64,000 bases of DNA from the NCBI GenBank assembly GCA_019843655.1, contig JACDQD010000011.1:14860604-14924603 (forward strand), in the 5' to 3' direction. Position numbers and translations under genes: made by a program. Within the stretch, counting starts at the first letter, position 1; every line of letters begins with the position of its first letter. The notes under the pieces are model-generated. The model was not told the origin of the DNA, made no database searches, and worked only from the letters and a program-made list of their open reading frames with translations. The DNA comes from Lethocerus indicus (lineage: Eukaryota; Arthropoda; Insecta; Hemiptera; Belostomatidae). Below are positions 1 through 13,938 of this stretch, in pieces.

Positions 1-3000
1 CCCCCGCATTAGCCCTCGGGCTAGAAAAGGAATGGACATATTACTTAGGAATATAAGCGATATGTAAAATAGAGAAAAGGCAACAGAAGATCGAAATAGA
101 ACCATTCTGTGTATATGAATATTAAAAAAGCGAGGGTATTTAATAAACACAAAAACTTCGGAAACTAAATTTTATGTTTACACGAAATTTATCACCGTAC
201 AATTTCAGCTTAATTGAATGAATAAGATATTCTAGTTTTAATCAGGATTAGAGATGCAGGTAGCACCCCATCAACACTGTAGCTGCAGCATTCTACAAGT
301 AGAGAGATAATGAAAACATACGAAAGGTTCTTGACTAATTCCGTAGAGAAGTCAAACTAGTGACATAAAATAAAATCTGTAACGGGATATGGACCTTATG
401 TCTAATTTTCTTGTGTAGATTTGATTTTATAATAAATAATCAAAATTTTAATTTTTTAAATTAGGGCCATATTAAATTCTTTAATTACTGTCTGAAAGTG
501 TCCCGGATTACGTGTAAACCTAATATAACTGAGTTGCATACGCTGGTTCCCAATGAATTATGTATATTAGGCCGGTTTCCTATAGGGCTTTGGCCGTCCG
601 TAATGCCATACCGCTAGCAATATAACAAGTTTCGGGTTTCGAGGGCTCGACGGAACCGACAAACGGGGAAAGTAATTAATCCACGGGAACGAGCGAATTT
701 CAACTGGGGGCCGCGACAGGAACCGCCTCCTCCCCCCCCCCCATCCACCGCAGATTTAATACTTTATGCAAATGTCGGTTGTATCACCGCACACAATGAC
801 CGGCCCATAAAGATTGGGATCGTCCGACGATTTCAGCCCGAGTGATTTTGCACGACAAACACTCAAATATAAAGGATGATCCCTGATAATGATTGGAAGA
901 GGTCAACACTTTTTTACAACGACGTTCCTTCGAATAAATTATTTGAAAAGTTCTTATCCACGTCGTTCCGACTCGATACTTGAATGGCGGGATAAATGAG
1001 ATTTCAGCATATTTTTTTCAAATACCTACATAAGCCAAATTCTAACAAACTCAAGCAAGTTGTGCCCACGCGATTGCCTATTCCAAATTGCATTATTTTT
1101 AATTACACGCAAATAACCCTCACGTCTAATGTATACTTATTTTTATTTTAAAGTGATTACAGAATTAGCTAAGGATACAATTGGATATATTTTTAGTTAC
1201 TCAATGAAAGCTTTTCACCCCACTCACCAGTCGCTAACATTTCAACGTCATTTCCATTTAATAATACACTGCAAAAATGCCGCGAGAATAAAAATGGTGT
1301 GACGCTTGAACTCCAACAGCAACAAGGTAACAGAACGAGCACGTGGCACAAAGAAATGGCTAACTGAGAAATGATTCATGAGACTGCTCGTGCGGACAGA
1401 CCGCAGACAATTCCAGAATTCAAATGTACTTCAAATTCTATCTTTTTTATTTTATACTCCGGCGGTATTTTATCCCTCCGGCGGTTTCTTGCTCACGGGG
1501 AGGACTAATAAACGAAAATGGGCAGCTCACGAATTTTTCAGAACAATCATTTCGAAGGAATTAGACGAGGAAAAACCCAGAACATGTGTTCTGTATTAAT
1601 TTTAAAATAACATTAAACTCATATTATGGTGTATTATTAAACAAAATCACAGTATTTTTAACTCTTCTTAATTAACTTTTACAGTTATAGAATCTCCTGA
1701 ATTGCAAAGTAACTATATTATAGGAAATTATAAACTAATAAGCTGAACCAAATAAAACCAAGATAGAGAGAACATATTTTTGCTGAACATCCTATCCTTC
1801 TTGAAAGTATCTATTTTTTTAATCACTGAATATTTAAATTTTAATTAGTCATGACGCGCTATGAAAAACCTGGAGGGTTCTTTCAAATACACAGTTAGTA
1901 TAAAGGGTAATGCCGATCGGTATCGGTGGCATATCACGAAGTCGTCTCCAGGAGAGATTTCCACAAGACGGCTTCAAGATAACCCCGCTGAGAGAACCCG
2001 AGACTTATGGGGGAAAGTTCATTTTTTCCACAGTTTCCTTCTGCCGACATGGAAGCTGACATTTGACAGCATATAATAAGTTGAAGGGCATTTCAGGAAT
2101 TGCAAGAGTTATTTTTTTGCGAATTAACCTTAGAGAACGTCCAGCAAACCCGTTCTCCGCCTGTGTATTTGTCATTATTATAAAAATATTATCATCTTTA
2201 GCGTATTACAATATTATTGGCACACATTCCATCTTTCTCTATAGAGCGGCACAAAGGTTAAAGGGGTTTGTAGGGCCCCAGTTGCCCCGGGACTGAACCC
2301 ATGGAGGGGCAAGGTGGGAAAAACGGGTTAAGTGCGTTGAGGCGAAGGGGCCGGCATTTTTGGGCGGAGCAGTAACGAGCCGCCCTTTCGGGGAAGTCTT
2401 TTTTCTTCCAAGTGCTTACTCCTTCCTATGCGATTCCGCATATTAATTGGCCCACCAACAAAAACCTAGCGCCCGGCCGCGGCCCTTCCAAATATATAAC
2501 CTCGCCCAATTTTACGGGGCGGGCCATTTGCATCGAAATAGTTTTTTCCCCCGGCCCGCCTGTTTTTTTTTGAGTCCACGGCCTGCCATTAGGGGGTAGT
2601 TCGCGGTTAGTTTTCGACGGCCCGCTAACCAGCACCGAACCCGGCAATTAAAAATATAACTCATAATTAATTCATAAGCGTTTACAGTTTCCAAGAAATG
2701 ATTACTTTTTTCGACTTTTTTCTCGCGATAACAGCTGCACTGTTAGTTTGTGTTCTTAATCTTATTTATACTTTGGGGAAGAGCGAAATACCTACAAACA
2801 AAATAATTTACGGTTAAAATTAATTACATATGTAATTTTTAGCAGTACCTAAATAATAACAACTTTCTGCTGATTATTATATTATAAAGTCTACTGGTTA
2901 TTATCATAACCGAAGGGGAACAAATGCAAGTCTGTAGAATCTATCATTTTTAATTGTGATTTTTACTTAATATCAACTCATTGTGATATCTTTAATTCAG

Positions 3001-6000
3001 GTGTCTAAAAATGTGTACCATTAATATAAAACTAGCAAATATCACTGTACTTATATTTAATACTGTTGAAATATTTATACATATTATCCGAGAACGAAAT
3101 GCCGCTGTCCAATTTTTATCTCCTGCAACGTGATCAAAGCAGAAAATCAGTGAATATACGACTACTTGACTAAATGAAATTTCACTATCGCTACTCACGA
3201 AAATCGAGTTCACCCAATTAAATTAAACTTACTGCGACTTCTCGCCAAGATCTCGAATCGCAAAGCCGGATATACGATTTCGTAAATTCCTCGGTGAGAA
3301 ACAAGTATTAAACGGGGCCAAACTCCTCGCCAAAGTTATTGCGCATAGGTGGTACGGAGAGTCAGTTTTGAAGGGATAAACCGTGAGAGATACAGCGGGA
3401 AGACGTGGGCCAGCCGTAAAAGCTTAAAGCCCACCTTTAAGAGTTAACTTCCAACCGCTCCTGGGACTCCAGCGAAAGCAAATGTAGCAGTCTTAAAAGC
3501 TTAAGAAAGTTCCAAAGCAATTAATTCGACCTTATCAATGTATTCCAATTATAATATACGGGATATTATGTAACGAGCCGCGAAAATTACCAGGCCCTCG
3601 GGAGTTTGAGGCACAATAGATTAATACTTCGTTCATCGTGATTAAATTAACCGATTTAGTTTCCTATTATTGGGACGAACAAAGTTATAGCGTACTGTTG
3701 CCCGCAATGAACCTTTCCGTTCGTTTATAGGGAGAACTGAAAATAAAATATGGCTGAATTAATTATCAACTCAACGACTTCAAAAATATAAAACGACCGG
3801 ACGCAGGGGAGTGTTTCCGTCCCCGTCATCCGATTGCGGACGCGTGGCGGGACCGACAAAAACGCTAAACACAATCGATCGCCGTCGTCGTCTGGGTGCG
3901 GGACGAATTGGACAATGCAATAAAGCTTGCCGGCACCAATGCCACCGCTACCCGGTTCTCTGTCGATGGCTTCCGGTTGGGCGGCCAAGCCACGAACAAG
4001 AGATATATTCCGGTCGGAATAATGGTCCGCCTTCAAGGGGTTTAAATTAGGATTTAATCGATGCCCCCTCCCCCAACACCTCCATAAGACCCCCATGTCT
4101 TGTCATTTTTATTCCCTCGATGGCAGTTTTGTGATCCCGGAATAACCTAACCTTAGCTCAGTTCATTCGGCGCATTATTCCGCTCACGTCCCTAGCAAGA
4201 GGTAGAAATACCAATCAATCAAAACTAATCAATTATATTATAACTGTAGGAAACGGGAATCTTGTAACAAAGTTGAAAACTTGTATTCGTGTAAGGCGAG
4301 GTAGTTGTATACCTATATTCTGTCCAAATTATTAATCGTTTGCTAATTTTGTATGTTCTACATTATCTATAAATCGATTCGACGATTCAAACTCAAATCC
4401 AATTTCTATTCTCAGTGGATACATCCAAAGTGCAGTACAAAAATATTGAGAACTCGAAATGATTGTAAATGGTTTCCAGACATAGTTTCCCGCGAGTAAC
4501 CCTATTAGAGAGCGAGTTCTGGATTCTACTTTAATGGGCACTTTCAAGGCGGTGCCCTATTCCCTCCGCGGTATTATCTTACCGTTTCACTTAATATAAA
4601 GGAATAAGGGCATGATATGCCTTTTACGAAGATTAAGAAATATGTTTCAATGTTCAAGCCCCCGCGGTAGCTAGCTTATAGTTGGACGGATTTGCGCGGT
4701 GTAAAAGCAATAAATTATATATCTTATATCGTAGGGAAAGCACTTTTATATAGTCCCACTTAATGAAGATTACGATGAAAATGGGTGAAGCAATCTCCTT
4801 CCTTAATTACTATTTTTAGATACGCAATAAACTGCAAGATCAATTGGCTTTGAAATTTTTTAAATATGCTTTCGGCATTGAATTCCATGTCTTAGTTCTT
4901 TCATGACTATTCTATGCATTTAAATGGTATATTAGTCTTTTTAACTTTTGTTAGGATAATTTTTGGAGCATTGAAAAGAATAAAATTACATTTAAATTTT
5001 TCAAATTTAATTATTATATTAATCTCTATACAGATAATATATTACAAAATCACTATATTGCTATTATAATTGACTTCTAGCGGTGTTTATACAAGCGATT
5101 CTTTCAGTAAAGCGATTAATGTGTCTGACACATTCGCCGAGACAGGGACAGACCGGTCGCTTTCACCGTATTAAATAAGAGTTTAATTCAAATTGCAAGT
5201 ATAAAGGGAGAATCGATTGGATTAGTTGGGCGGGGAGAGGGAGTGCCGTCTAATTAAAGATTCCGCCTCGGAGCGACACAACAAACGCTCGGGCCCTCGT
5301 CATTTGCATTTCGATCGCCGTCGGGCACACCTCCTCTCTGTTTGGCGAGTTTATTTTACGATTAGGCTGTTTACACTGGCCCTATTAACGCTACACGACC
5401 GCACGCTTTCTGAGCCCGCTGTTTTGACGGCGGCACTTGGGTTGTTTACAAGGAGGGAGAGGGGCCGCCCCCACGACGCGATCCTCTAACACCCGGGGAG
5501 TTCCTTGAAACCGAGAACGGCAACTTGGATATATTTAATTTTTACAGCCACGCAAATAGCTACATAATTGGGTTTATTCGCGCAACTAAATTCTGGTGTA
5601 CAATACTTACTAAGGCAATGAATCTTAATATTATAGAACATGATCACGATATTTGCATTCATGTTCATATTCATGCTGTTTTCATATTGGTTCCATTCAT
5701 AAATTGGCTAAATTTTTTAACTGTTTTAAGGAAATGTTTTGACTATGTACTAACTGATCTGACTTCCTAAATCCGGTTTTAAGAACACATCGTTAGAATG
5801 CCGGCTACGAGGCGAAACGAGACCGCAGCCTTCGGCCGGAGAATAAGGCAATTTGAGGAGTGTGCGACTCCGCCGATTAAAGGGGTTAACGTTCGGGGAG
5901 AAAGCGGTCGGATCTGTGAGATATGATTTACTGCCGATGCAGGGCCGACGATGATTGCCAATCGGGAAAACGAACCTAAACTCATGTTCCACACTCCGGG

Positions 6001-7429
6001 ACGCCGGCCGGGCACGTATAAATTGGTATTCTGTTTCGAACCCTGAGACCGCAAGCGAATGCAGCCTCGGAGGGAGCACGTCACGCAGATCCGAGAGATG
6101 TGAGAAGCTAGTTATATATTTCGGACGGTCCGAAAGGGATTCGTCGAAAGATGACGACGACGACGGGGCAATTATAAAAGCTGGAATCGTTAAAACCAAC
6201 TTTTCCAATTCAATTATTAACTCCACCTCTACTTAACGAGATTGTTAATTCGTCGGAAGAGTCAGTCTTTCCAACTTTAGTCAACTTTAAGGAAATGATT
6301 TTACCAGTCTTACTTTTAAGTAGTCCTCAGAAATATTAGAACTGAAATTATCCAAGCGATGCCCTGCATTAATGTTGTACTATACAATATAATTTTTACA
6401 AAATATTAAATTTTTAGTTGAGTATTCAAGAATCAATTATAATGTTTCGTTAAACAATTGCGAAATGTGCGGGTGGGGTTCAGATAAATAAATAGGTTTA
6501 TGCACAATTTAAAGCTGAATGCTAATAATAACGTTCCACCAGATAAAATATATTTGCTATGATTTTTCGCGTATATTTTGCGTAAGAAGTGGGATGGGGA
6601 ATTCCGTTAAATCGACTGACCCACAAAAAGGGAACTCTCGTTAATTGAGATTACAAACGGGCCTAAGGATGTCAGGAGAAACTTTCTTGGGAGGGAACTG
6701 TCGGAAATATTGCAGGAATCCGAGCCCCAGAAGAAGTTGGATTATTAAAGCTCCGGCGGTCCTAAGTCAGTTATGTAGAGTGGAGAAGCGAAACCGATGG
6801 CCGCCGCCGAGGAGATATCCTCCGGGGGGTGGGGCGGGGGCGGAGGCTCCGGGCCCACGGTTAACCGCAACATCCTCCCGCAAATCCGAAACACAATTTA
6901 AATTGGAATTCTTGACTGACTCGACCCCCCCAACAACCAGGCAAGACCGAGCACTTGTGGGACGGTCGAATTATTTCGCGCGCCTCCCGTTACAGAATCG
7001 TGATTTAATAAGACGAATAGATAATAAATTATAACCGACCGATCGCCGAAACTTCGTTTGGGAGTTGAGTAAGTCGTGATTTTACTTATTCGGTAAACAG
7101 TGAACAGGCAAAATGGTCTATCCTGAGGTTAGCCGAAAACTGAATTTTTTCTCCAACGTAACGAGAAACGCAAAACGTACAAAAAGGAATCTTTTACGGT
7201 CTTCCTCAGGACCACGTTATAGCTTGAGTTAATTTGGGATTCATTTAAGTGTTAATCTCGCTATCACTCATCGAAATAGAAGAAACTCTAAAATATGTTT
7301 CGTCCTTAGCAACGGAATAAAAATTACATCGGCCTCAGAGGCCCTCGATTGATAGCAATATAGCGAAAAGCACAAGCGTGATTCATGCGGGCTATCGACC
7401 CACTTGAACTGAACGGAATAACCCGGATA

Positions 7430-7438
<9 letters not shown>
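1..7438. other. Non-coding stretch, no supported gene
   Basis: AT-rich sequence with GC-rich, CpG-containing islets near 2260-2650, 3790-4100, 5230-5500, 5780-6200 and 6640-6990. Short reading frames cluster on the islets and are open on both strands at once (for example 5750-6236), as expected from GC-rich DNA with few stop codons. None shows a domain, signal peptide or convincing splice context. Four copies of the octamer ATGCAAAT or its complement occur (766, 2526, 5302, 5651). A G-run cluster lies at 6824-6843. Most likely intergenic or intronic. Confidence 0.75.
732..742. repeat. Poly-C run (C11)
   Basis: Eleven consecutive C residues, preceded by a C-rich lead-in. This is a simple mononucleotide tract, prone to length variation and sequencing error. 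No function is inferred. Confidence 0.9.

Positions 7439-7490
<52 letters not shown>
7439..7490. repeat. (AT)26 microsatellite
   Basis: An uninterrupted AT dinucleotide tract of 52 bp, flanked by gtacat-type sequence on the left and aaaacgtata on the right. Perfect AT tracts of this length can extrude cruciforms and are highly length-variable. It carries no gene. Confidence 0.98.
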
Positions 7491-7495
<5 letters not shown>

Positions 7496-10400
7496 GTATA
7501 CGTACTGAGGAGAAGGGTTAAGGTTCGGAACGAGAAGAAGGAGGGTATGGCCTGTGCATGGTCCGTTGAGTTTTGTGTGAAAGAAAAAGAGGCCGCGTTA
7601 TGGGAAACCTCTTCGATGCGTAAAAAGTCAAGGGGGTTCGGGTCCCCCCTGGAAGAAATTCAAATAATACCCGAGCCATGAATATTCCCGTACGGGAAAT
7701 AAAATGTTCGCCCCCGGACAGAATAATACCTCAACGGCAATTATTCCTTAAATTATTCTTTACCTTATTCATACATATTTCCATATACCGTTAATTGATT
7801 CAATACAAACAAAATGAATGAACATTAATGTTAATATTGTCAAAAGGGGCATAAGAATTAAGTATAAATAATAATTTCACCATGAAAGTATTTTGAAAAT
7901 ATGTAAGGAATGTAAACATGCTCACTGAGGGATAGAAAACCCTTCGACGCTTCTTTCTGAATTGGCTTGTGAATAAATAAAAAAGACAGATATATTTATA
8001 ATATACATAAATTAATCAATATTCCCAATATATAAATTGAATTATCTTTGGATTAACCAATTTTTTTTCCAATAATTGAAATAAATCTTTTTAGAGAACT
8101 ATATATCCTCATTTTTACTTTTAATTTATTACAAACGCTCGTAGTAAGCGGCGATAAATGAGCTGTCTGGATACAGACAATGGTTCTTGTGCCCAATGTT
8201 ATTTTTGTTATGAAATCAATTTGCCTAGACCCATTTCGTTCAATTAAATTTAATGAAATGTTCATATTAATTATATTATTGTTTCAGTGATCAGAATAAT
8301 TAGGTCGAATGAATTAATTAAATGACGAAAAGCTGGCCTCCAAAATTAGTTCATTGAATTGAGATTCGGTCGCACTAATGCTTCGTGAAAATATTTACCA
8401 TTCCCCACAGTAGCTGAACTTGATTTTTCGTCGAAATTGATCGACCTCAAAATTGATGTTCTCCTATAAAAATCACGATCGAGAACCGCACACGGTAACT
8501 TTTCGATTATGGTCCCGGGGCGAGTAAGATCGGTAAATAAAATAAATGCGGCAGGGAGTGGCGGGCGTCCAATCGTTATCGGAAGAGGGAGTCGAATCGA
8601 ATAGAAGGAGGGGGGTGGGCCCGACAGAAGTGAATTAGTTGTAAATAATGGAGAAGGCTCGTGGGGGAAAGCATCGAGGGTGGTTCGTCCCCACGTGCCC
8701 TTTATTAGTTCCGCATACCTCGCCTCGTCCGGGCTCAAACTAAAAATGCCGATCCAAAGCAACGGAACGAATTTATTCTTGAATGCTAGCCTTCGGATGA
8801 TGTATCCATGTTTCAAACTTGTGTAACTAGTTCGACAATGTCCTCCCTCTCTCATAACCTGCATAATACACGTTGTCATCACAAAATTAGGTTTAGTTTT
8901 TTTAATGTCCTGAACAATATATCAGTGAGACACTTCTGCCACAACGAACTGACGACTGGATAATACAAGGAAGGAAATATAGAATGTACTTCTAATAGTA
9001 CGTTCGTTTATTTAAATATGCATATTGCGTACTTCCGAAGTTTATCTAAGGACATAATGTTGATTAAAAGAATTACTTTGTCCGGTAGCGGGAATTAGGG
9101 ACGCCACGGAGTCGTACAATCGCAGTCCATTGATTTCGCTAATGGACCGCGGTTGAATGCCGAGTTATTAAACACTGATGCAAGTTTCATTAGTCCGAAT
9201 CGATTAAGTGTTCTAGAGAAAGAGTCCATTATCATTAGGACGTCAATTTGTACATTAGTTTCTTTTTTCGCTCAACCAAATATTTATGCGGCCACGGGAG
9301 AAACGGTTATTGATTCATGGCGTAATATAATTGAATTAAACGTAAAAATTGTAAAATACGCATCGGCTTATTATAAATTTCCCTTAAACATCAACACTGA
9401 AGTTCTCGAATAAATATACTGGGCAAACTGCTATAGAATAATTGGATTTCATAGTAAAGCTAGTAAGCGAAGAGGGGGACTGATTACTGGGGTTGTAAGG
9501 GGTGGATAACTGCCGAGGGGAATGCAATAAGAGCGCCAGGGTTTAGCCCTCTAACTAAACTCTGGGAGATTTATTTGTGAACGCATAAAACAGAATAGTC
9601 TATATCTTTATTCGGCAATAAAACGTCATTCCAGAAATAAAATCTATGGTTCGATCGTCACGGTGAATATCGACCGGGATTAATTGAGAGAAAAAATGCC
9701 GACGGAAACGGGTGTCTAGAAATCAACGGATAAGATTGTTTTAGAGCAATACATTCTGCAAGAAAATTTGATAACACGAGCAAACATTTTTCAGTGTTCC
9801 ATATATATGTTCTTTATAATTAGATCCACATGTACTTTAATCGATGTAACCGAAAAGCACGTTTTTAAGTATCCCATTAACTTCAATGGTGTTTATCTCT
9901 GTATTTTTATTACTGGTTAAAATTTAGGCATACAGAATTATAAATATTGTTTCATTTTGTCGACCCCGATATTTGTCAACGATTAAAAATGTAATCGCGT
10001 AACGTTTGAGGCTGGAAATGTTGATTTTCCACCGCCGCCAGCGAAAGCTCCGGATTGTACCTCCTGGGGCGGACGGTTACTGGTCTGAGGCTGCAATGGG
10101 CCGAATTGTAAGCAATTGACTGGTGAAGTGGAGCGCGACCGGACAGAGCCCCAGCGCTACCTGTGTCGGTCACAAACGGGCGGCTGACCGCGACATTATA
10201 CGCTCGGCCGGGGCAAACGTCCCGTTAATTGACCGGACTCCGTCCGCGAAACTGCTAACGGCTCTGTTAAATGCAGCCCTCTATCCCCCACCCCTTCACC
10301 TATCCCGTCACACGACCATATCACAGGGCCCATCGAGAAATGCGAACCATGACTCCGTACATTCGGTAATGAATAGTGAAAGGAAGATGAATACAATAAA

Positions 10401-13400
10401 GACTCGTATAACATCATAAGCTATACGCTAGTTCTAAAAGGATAATTGAAGATATTAACTAACAATTATAAATATATGGCCAAAAATAAAAATCTAATCC
10501 TCTGTCTAAGTTGAGTAATAATTTGAATCTAATCCTGCGATCGTTCGCATCATAAAATGTAGTAAATTTATAATATGGGGAACTCAATCTTTCCGAGAAC
10601 GCCAGCCAGCCAGATGAACTGCTCTGTACACGTTTCCCCTCACGAACTACACCGGGCTTTCCTCATCGACCGCGGAACGTTTAAACAATTGTCCCGTGTT
10701 CCGGGTCGGTCCGAGGGTCGGTTCTGATTAGTCTGCAAGGGGAGACGGAGGCGGGGGCGGCCGAACGTGGAGGACAGAGACGGAGAAACGCAAGAACTAA
10801 TAAGACGGGGAGGGTCCGGCCCCACGACCCGGGGACCCGAGCTAATCATCCGCCCACTCCCTCTTGTTAGCCTCGAACGGTCGAAAAAAAATTGTTCCAG
10901 ACATTTGTTAAACCGGTGCCTTGTTTCCCGGTTTTTTTTTCTCTCTATCCAGGGTTTTTTCTCTCCCTAGCCTTTTTTTTCATTGTTGCGAGTGACAGGG
11001 GTGTTTCACGCGGATAACAAATTAAGCGGTCCCGAAAGGTAATTTCCTCGGTTTTCGATTAAGCCGTTTTCCGAAAGGCTCATTGGGAAAACGGGGTCCG
11101 GGGCCGAACGAGTTCGAAACCGCGCTGACTTATTTATCGTCCGCTGGTCGAGCCCAATTAGACGGGGATCGGTCGATGAAAAAATAAAAAATGCCTGGTG
11201 ATTAATACCGAATGCTAATGGGCGATGTGTGAGTGGGCAAGAACGACGATGGTAACGAATGACGTTTGAAAATTAAAACAGGTGTTTGGCACAACAGCCA
11301 CCATCGTGTACATTCTTCCATTGTAAGATAAAACTTACGTTAGTAATTTGAAGTAAAATAATAATAATCTTAGGCGAAATGACGGGACTGTACTGTTTTA
11401 AAACGTCATGACTACACCATGCAACCGATACTTAAAATATATATACATATAATGTAATAAATAAATAATTAAATCAATTGATTTTATTTCATCTAGTCCA
11501 GTTGTTTAATTTCCCAGTACTAATGAAGTACCGACTGAAGTAGTTCAGTAAATACTAGCTAAATATCAATTTGTAGCGCGATGGCGGCGTATTGTTTTTA
11601 TAGATGAGATGATCTACTATTTATCATTTATATTGAAATTGAAATGGAAATGTAATTCAAGTAGATGCTTAAAAATAAGTCTTTAAATACCGTTCTATTC
11701 GCCATGTTAAAACGTGGAATGTGTGTGGCAGTAGGGAAATTGTCTTAGTAGACAAACACATGGTTCAAATTAAGTGGAGAAGGGCCTTCTGTACAAAATT
11801 TTATGATCTGAAACACATGCTCTATTTTCGTCAGCCTATGGCGAAACTAACAGCTTGCCATATATAGGAAATATAGTGAGCATTACATTATTCATTTACT
11901 GGATAGAGATAAGCATTAATTGACTATATAATATACTTGACATTCTATGGCTTCCTTTAATTGCAAAAGATCAATCTCTCTAATAAATAATAAAATTTGC
12001 ATTGAACTACACAAAATAAGAATATGCAACGCATTATTATTAATGAAGAAATCAACCATAATTTTTACCACGATTAGTGTAATTTTAAAATTCATTCACT
12101 TGAATGAATATTAAAAAAACAGTATTAGTTTTTATGTTTAGAAGAATAAGAAGTAACAATTAATTTATAACTACCCTCGATTTTTGTATTCATTCAGAAT
12201 AGAATTTACAATTGAAAAAATTTGTCAGTTGCCTCCTTAAAGGAGTTACTGGTTTAACAAGCTATTAGCTCCTGCTTTTAAATGAGGAGGAATAAATACA
12301 ACCCATTATACGAATATCAATAACAAAATTGAACCCGCCGAGTGGCGGGTTAATTCTCTAGTATTAATGCCGTCGCAGACCCACCGAATATTTCATTTTG
12401 ACACAACATAAATAGCGATGTTAATTAAACATTCGAAATTGTAATCCGTCCATTTTTCTTCAGGCGTAGGGCTGAACAAGTCAGGAGGTGACAACTAAAT
12501 GAATAACTACGTATAGAATAATTGTTACGGCCACTGTGCATGCAATTACAATTTCTTTCTTTTCTCATTATGAGGACTTCCACACATAATCCAACTACAC
12601 ATTTATAATCGAGATAATAAATTACTCAATTAATAAAAAGTCTAAGGAATAGTCAGTCTAATACCAAAATTCATAACTCCAAAATTGAACTCAGAAATTA
12701 TTTCTTACAGCAACATAATTAGGTCCCTGTTATGAATCTGCCTTACATAGACTAATCCTATAATATAATTAACGGATGATTAACGGAATTTGTTAATTTT
12801 TCATTCGATAATAGTTGTTATTAATAATGTAAATGCCGGGATAACCTTATGTTTACATCGAGTTAATGTAATGTACTGAATAAAGGATTTCTATGGATAA
12901 TGAGAAGTAATATAACTATTGTTCATTATTATGAAGAGTATTATGCAAGATTAAAATTCAGGTCCTAGGTCCTAGGTTTCTGACGCACTCGAAACTTGCA
13001 AACGTATAATATTTTGTCATTCATACATACATATGTACGTGTGTGTGTGAAATTGTTTCATCACATAGGTACATTTCCGTCCCAGGGTTTACACCTTCAA
13101 CTTTTTCTTTCCAGAGCCTTATTACAAGCTGGGTAGGGCATCACTATAAAATTCGGGGTTCCGGTGAGAGCGGCCTCTCTGATGGTAGTGAAAGCCCCTT
13201 CTACCAGCCCAGTGTTTTTATGGCACTTTGGAGTTGAGGAAAACGTGGGTTTTCCGATCGCGTATAGCATCAAGGGAGGGGGGTATTGGCAAAAAAGTTT
13301 CGCCGATGTACTCTTCTCTTCCTTCTGTTGAATTACGAAGGGATACTCGATCTTTCTTTACGAAACTCAATGTGAATCGTTTCATTTGTACCATAAGGAC

Positions 13401-13911
13401 TCCGATTCTTCCATATATTTGAATCATACGTACATTCATGGCAATGTTTAAGTTTCATTCGTTCCAATCAATGGTCATTCCCACGTAATCGCTTTCTAGA
13501 TTATTTTGATAATAGCGAAACACCTAATGATCAGCGATTAAATGTAGCAACAGCTGGTTTGGTATAATATGTATTTCTATAAGGTTATCACGAATGTTAA
13601 AGAGTAAACAGTTTACACAGACTTCAATAATACATTCGCAATACAATCCTAAAGTTTATTCCCAATTTTATATTCGAATAAAAATGTTCATAATATATTC
13701 CTTTTCGCGCTTGCTAACCATCGTCACCGCGTCCGATCTGCAGTTAATCATCTGTGAAATGCACGGTAAATAATACGCAATTACAGAATGGGGGGTGACC
13801 TTACTTGGCGGTGTACAGGCGACCGAACCGCCGGCGGACGGGGTACGGGGGGACGCTTTTGATGTCGACGGTTTAGGGGATGTTGTCCTATTTACAGGAG
13901 CCCAGAGGGAG
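7491..13911. other. Non-coding stretch, no supported gene
   Basis: GC-richer islets lie around 8500-8720, 10020-10340, 10640-10880 and 11000-11170. From about 11240 to 13000 the sequence is very AT-rich and almost free of reading frames. The longest frame, on the minus strand at 8346-8882, has no recognisable domain. An octamer ATTTGCAT lies at 11995-12002. Nothing here supports a gene or RNA. Confidence 0.75.
12960..12977. repeat. Short tandem repeat, 7-bp unit x2.5
   Basis: The unit aggtcct occurs twice in tandem, followed by a partial third copy (aggt). It contains overlapping cctagg palindromes. Too short to assign to any family. Confidence 0.85.
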
Positions 13912-13938
13912 TGAGAGAGAGAGGGGGAGAGAGAGAGC
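13912..13938. repeat. GA-rich imperfect microsatellite
   Basis: A short GA dinucleotide run interrupted by a G5 block. It sits at the right edge of a GC-rich islet at about 13790-13900. GAGA-type tracts can bind GAGA-factor-like proteins in insects, but there is no direct evidence of a promoter here. Confidence 0.8.

Noticed and set aside
4298..4311. let-7-like word gaggtagttgtata
   Set aside because: It lacks the central taggt of let-7, which is essentially invariant in animals, and no complementary arm lies nearby.
5750..6236. 158-codon minus-strand frame with an overlapping plus-strand frame
   Set aside because: Simultaneously open frames on both strands with no recognised motif are typical of a GC-rich islet, not a gene.
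7632..7648. tRNA T-arm-like hairpin ggggg-ttcgggt-ccccc
   Set aside because: The loop lacks the conserved A, and no acceptor, D or anticodon stems can be built upstream. It is only a GC hairpin.
7911..7920. miR-1-like seed ggaatgtaaa
   Set aside because: The match ends after ten bases and no hairpin precursor is visible.
8346..8882. 178-codon minus-strand frame
   Set aside because: It lies on GC-richer DNA, has no recognisable domain, signal peptide or protein-like motif, and no splice or promoter context. Length alone is not enough in this composition.
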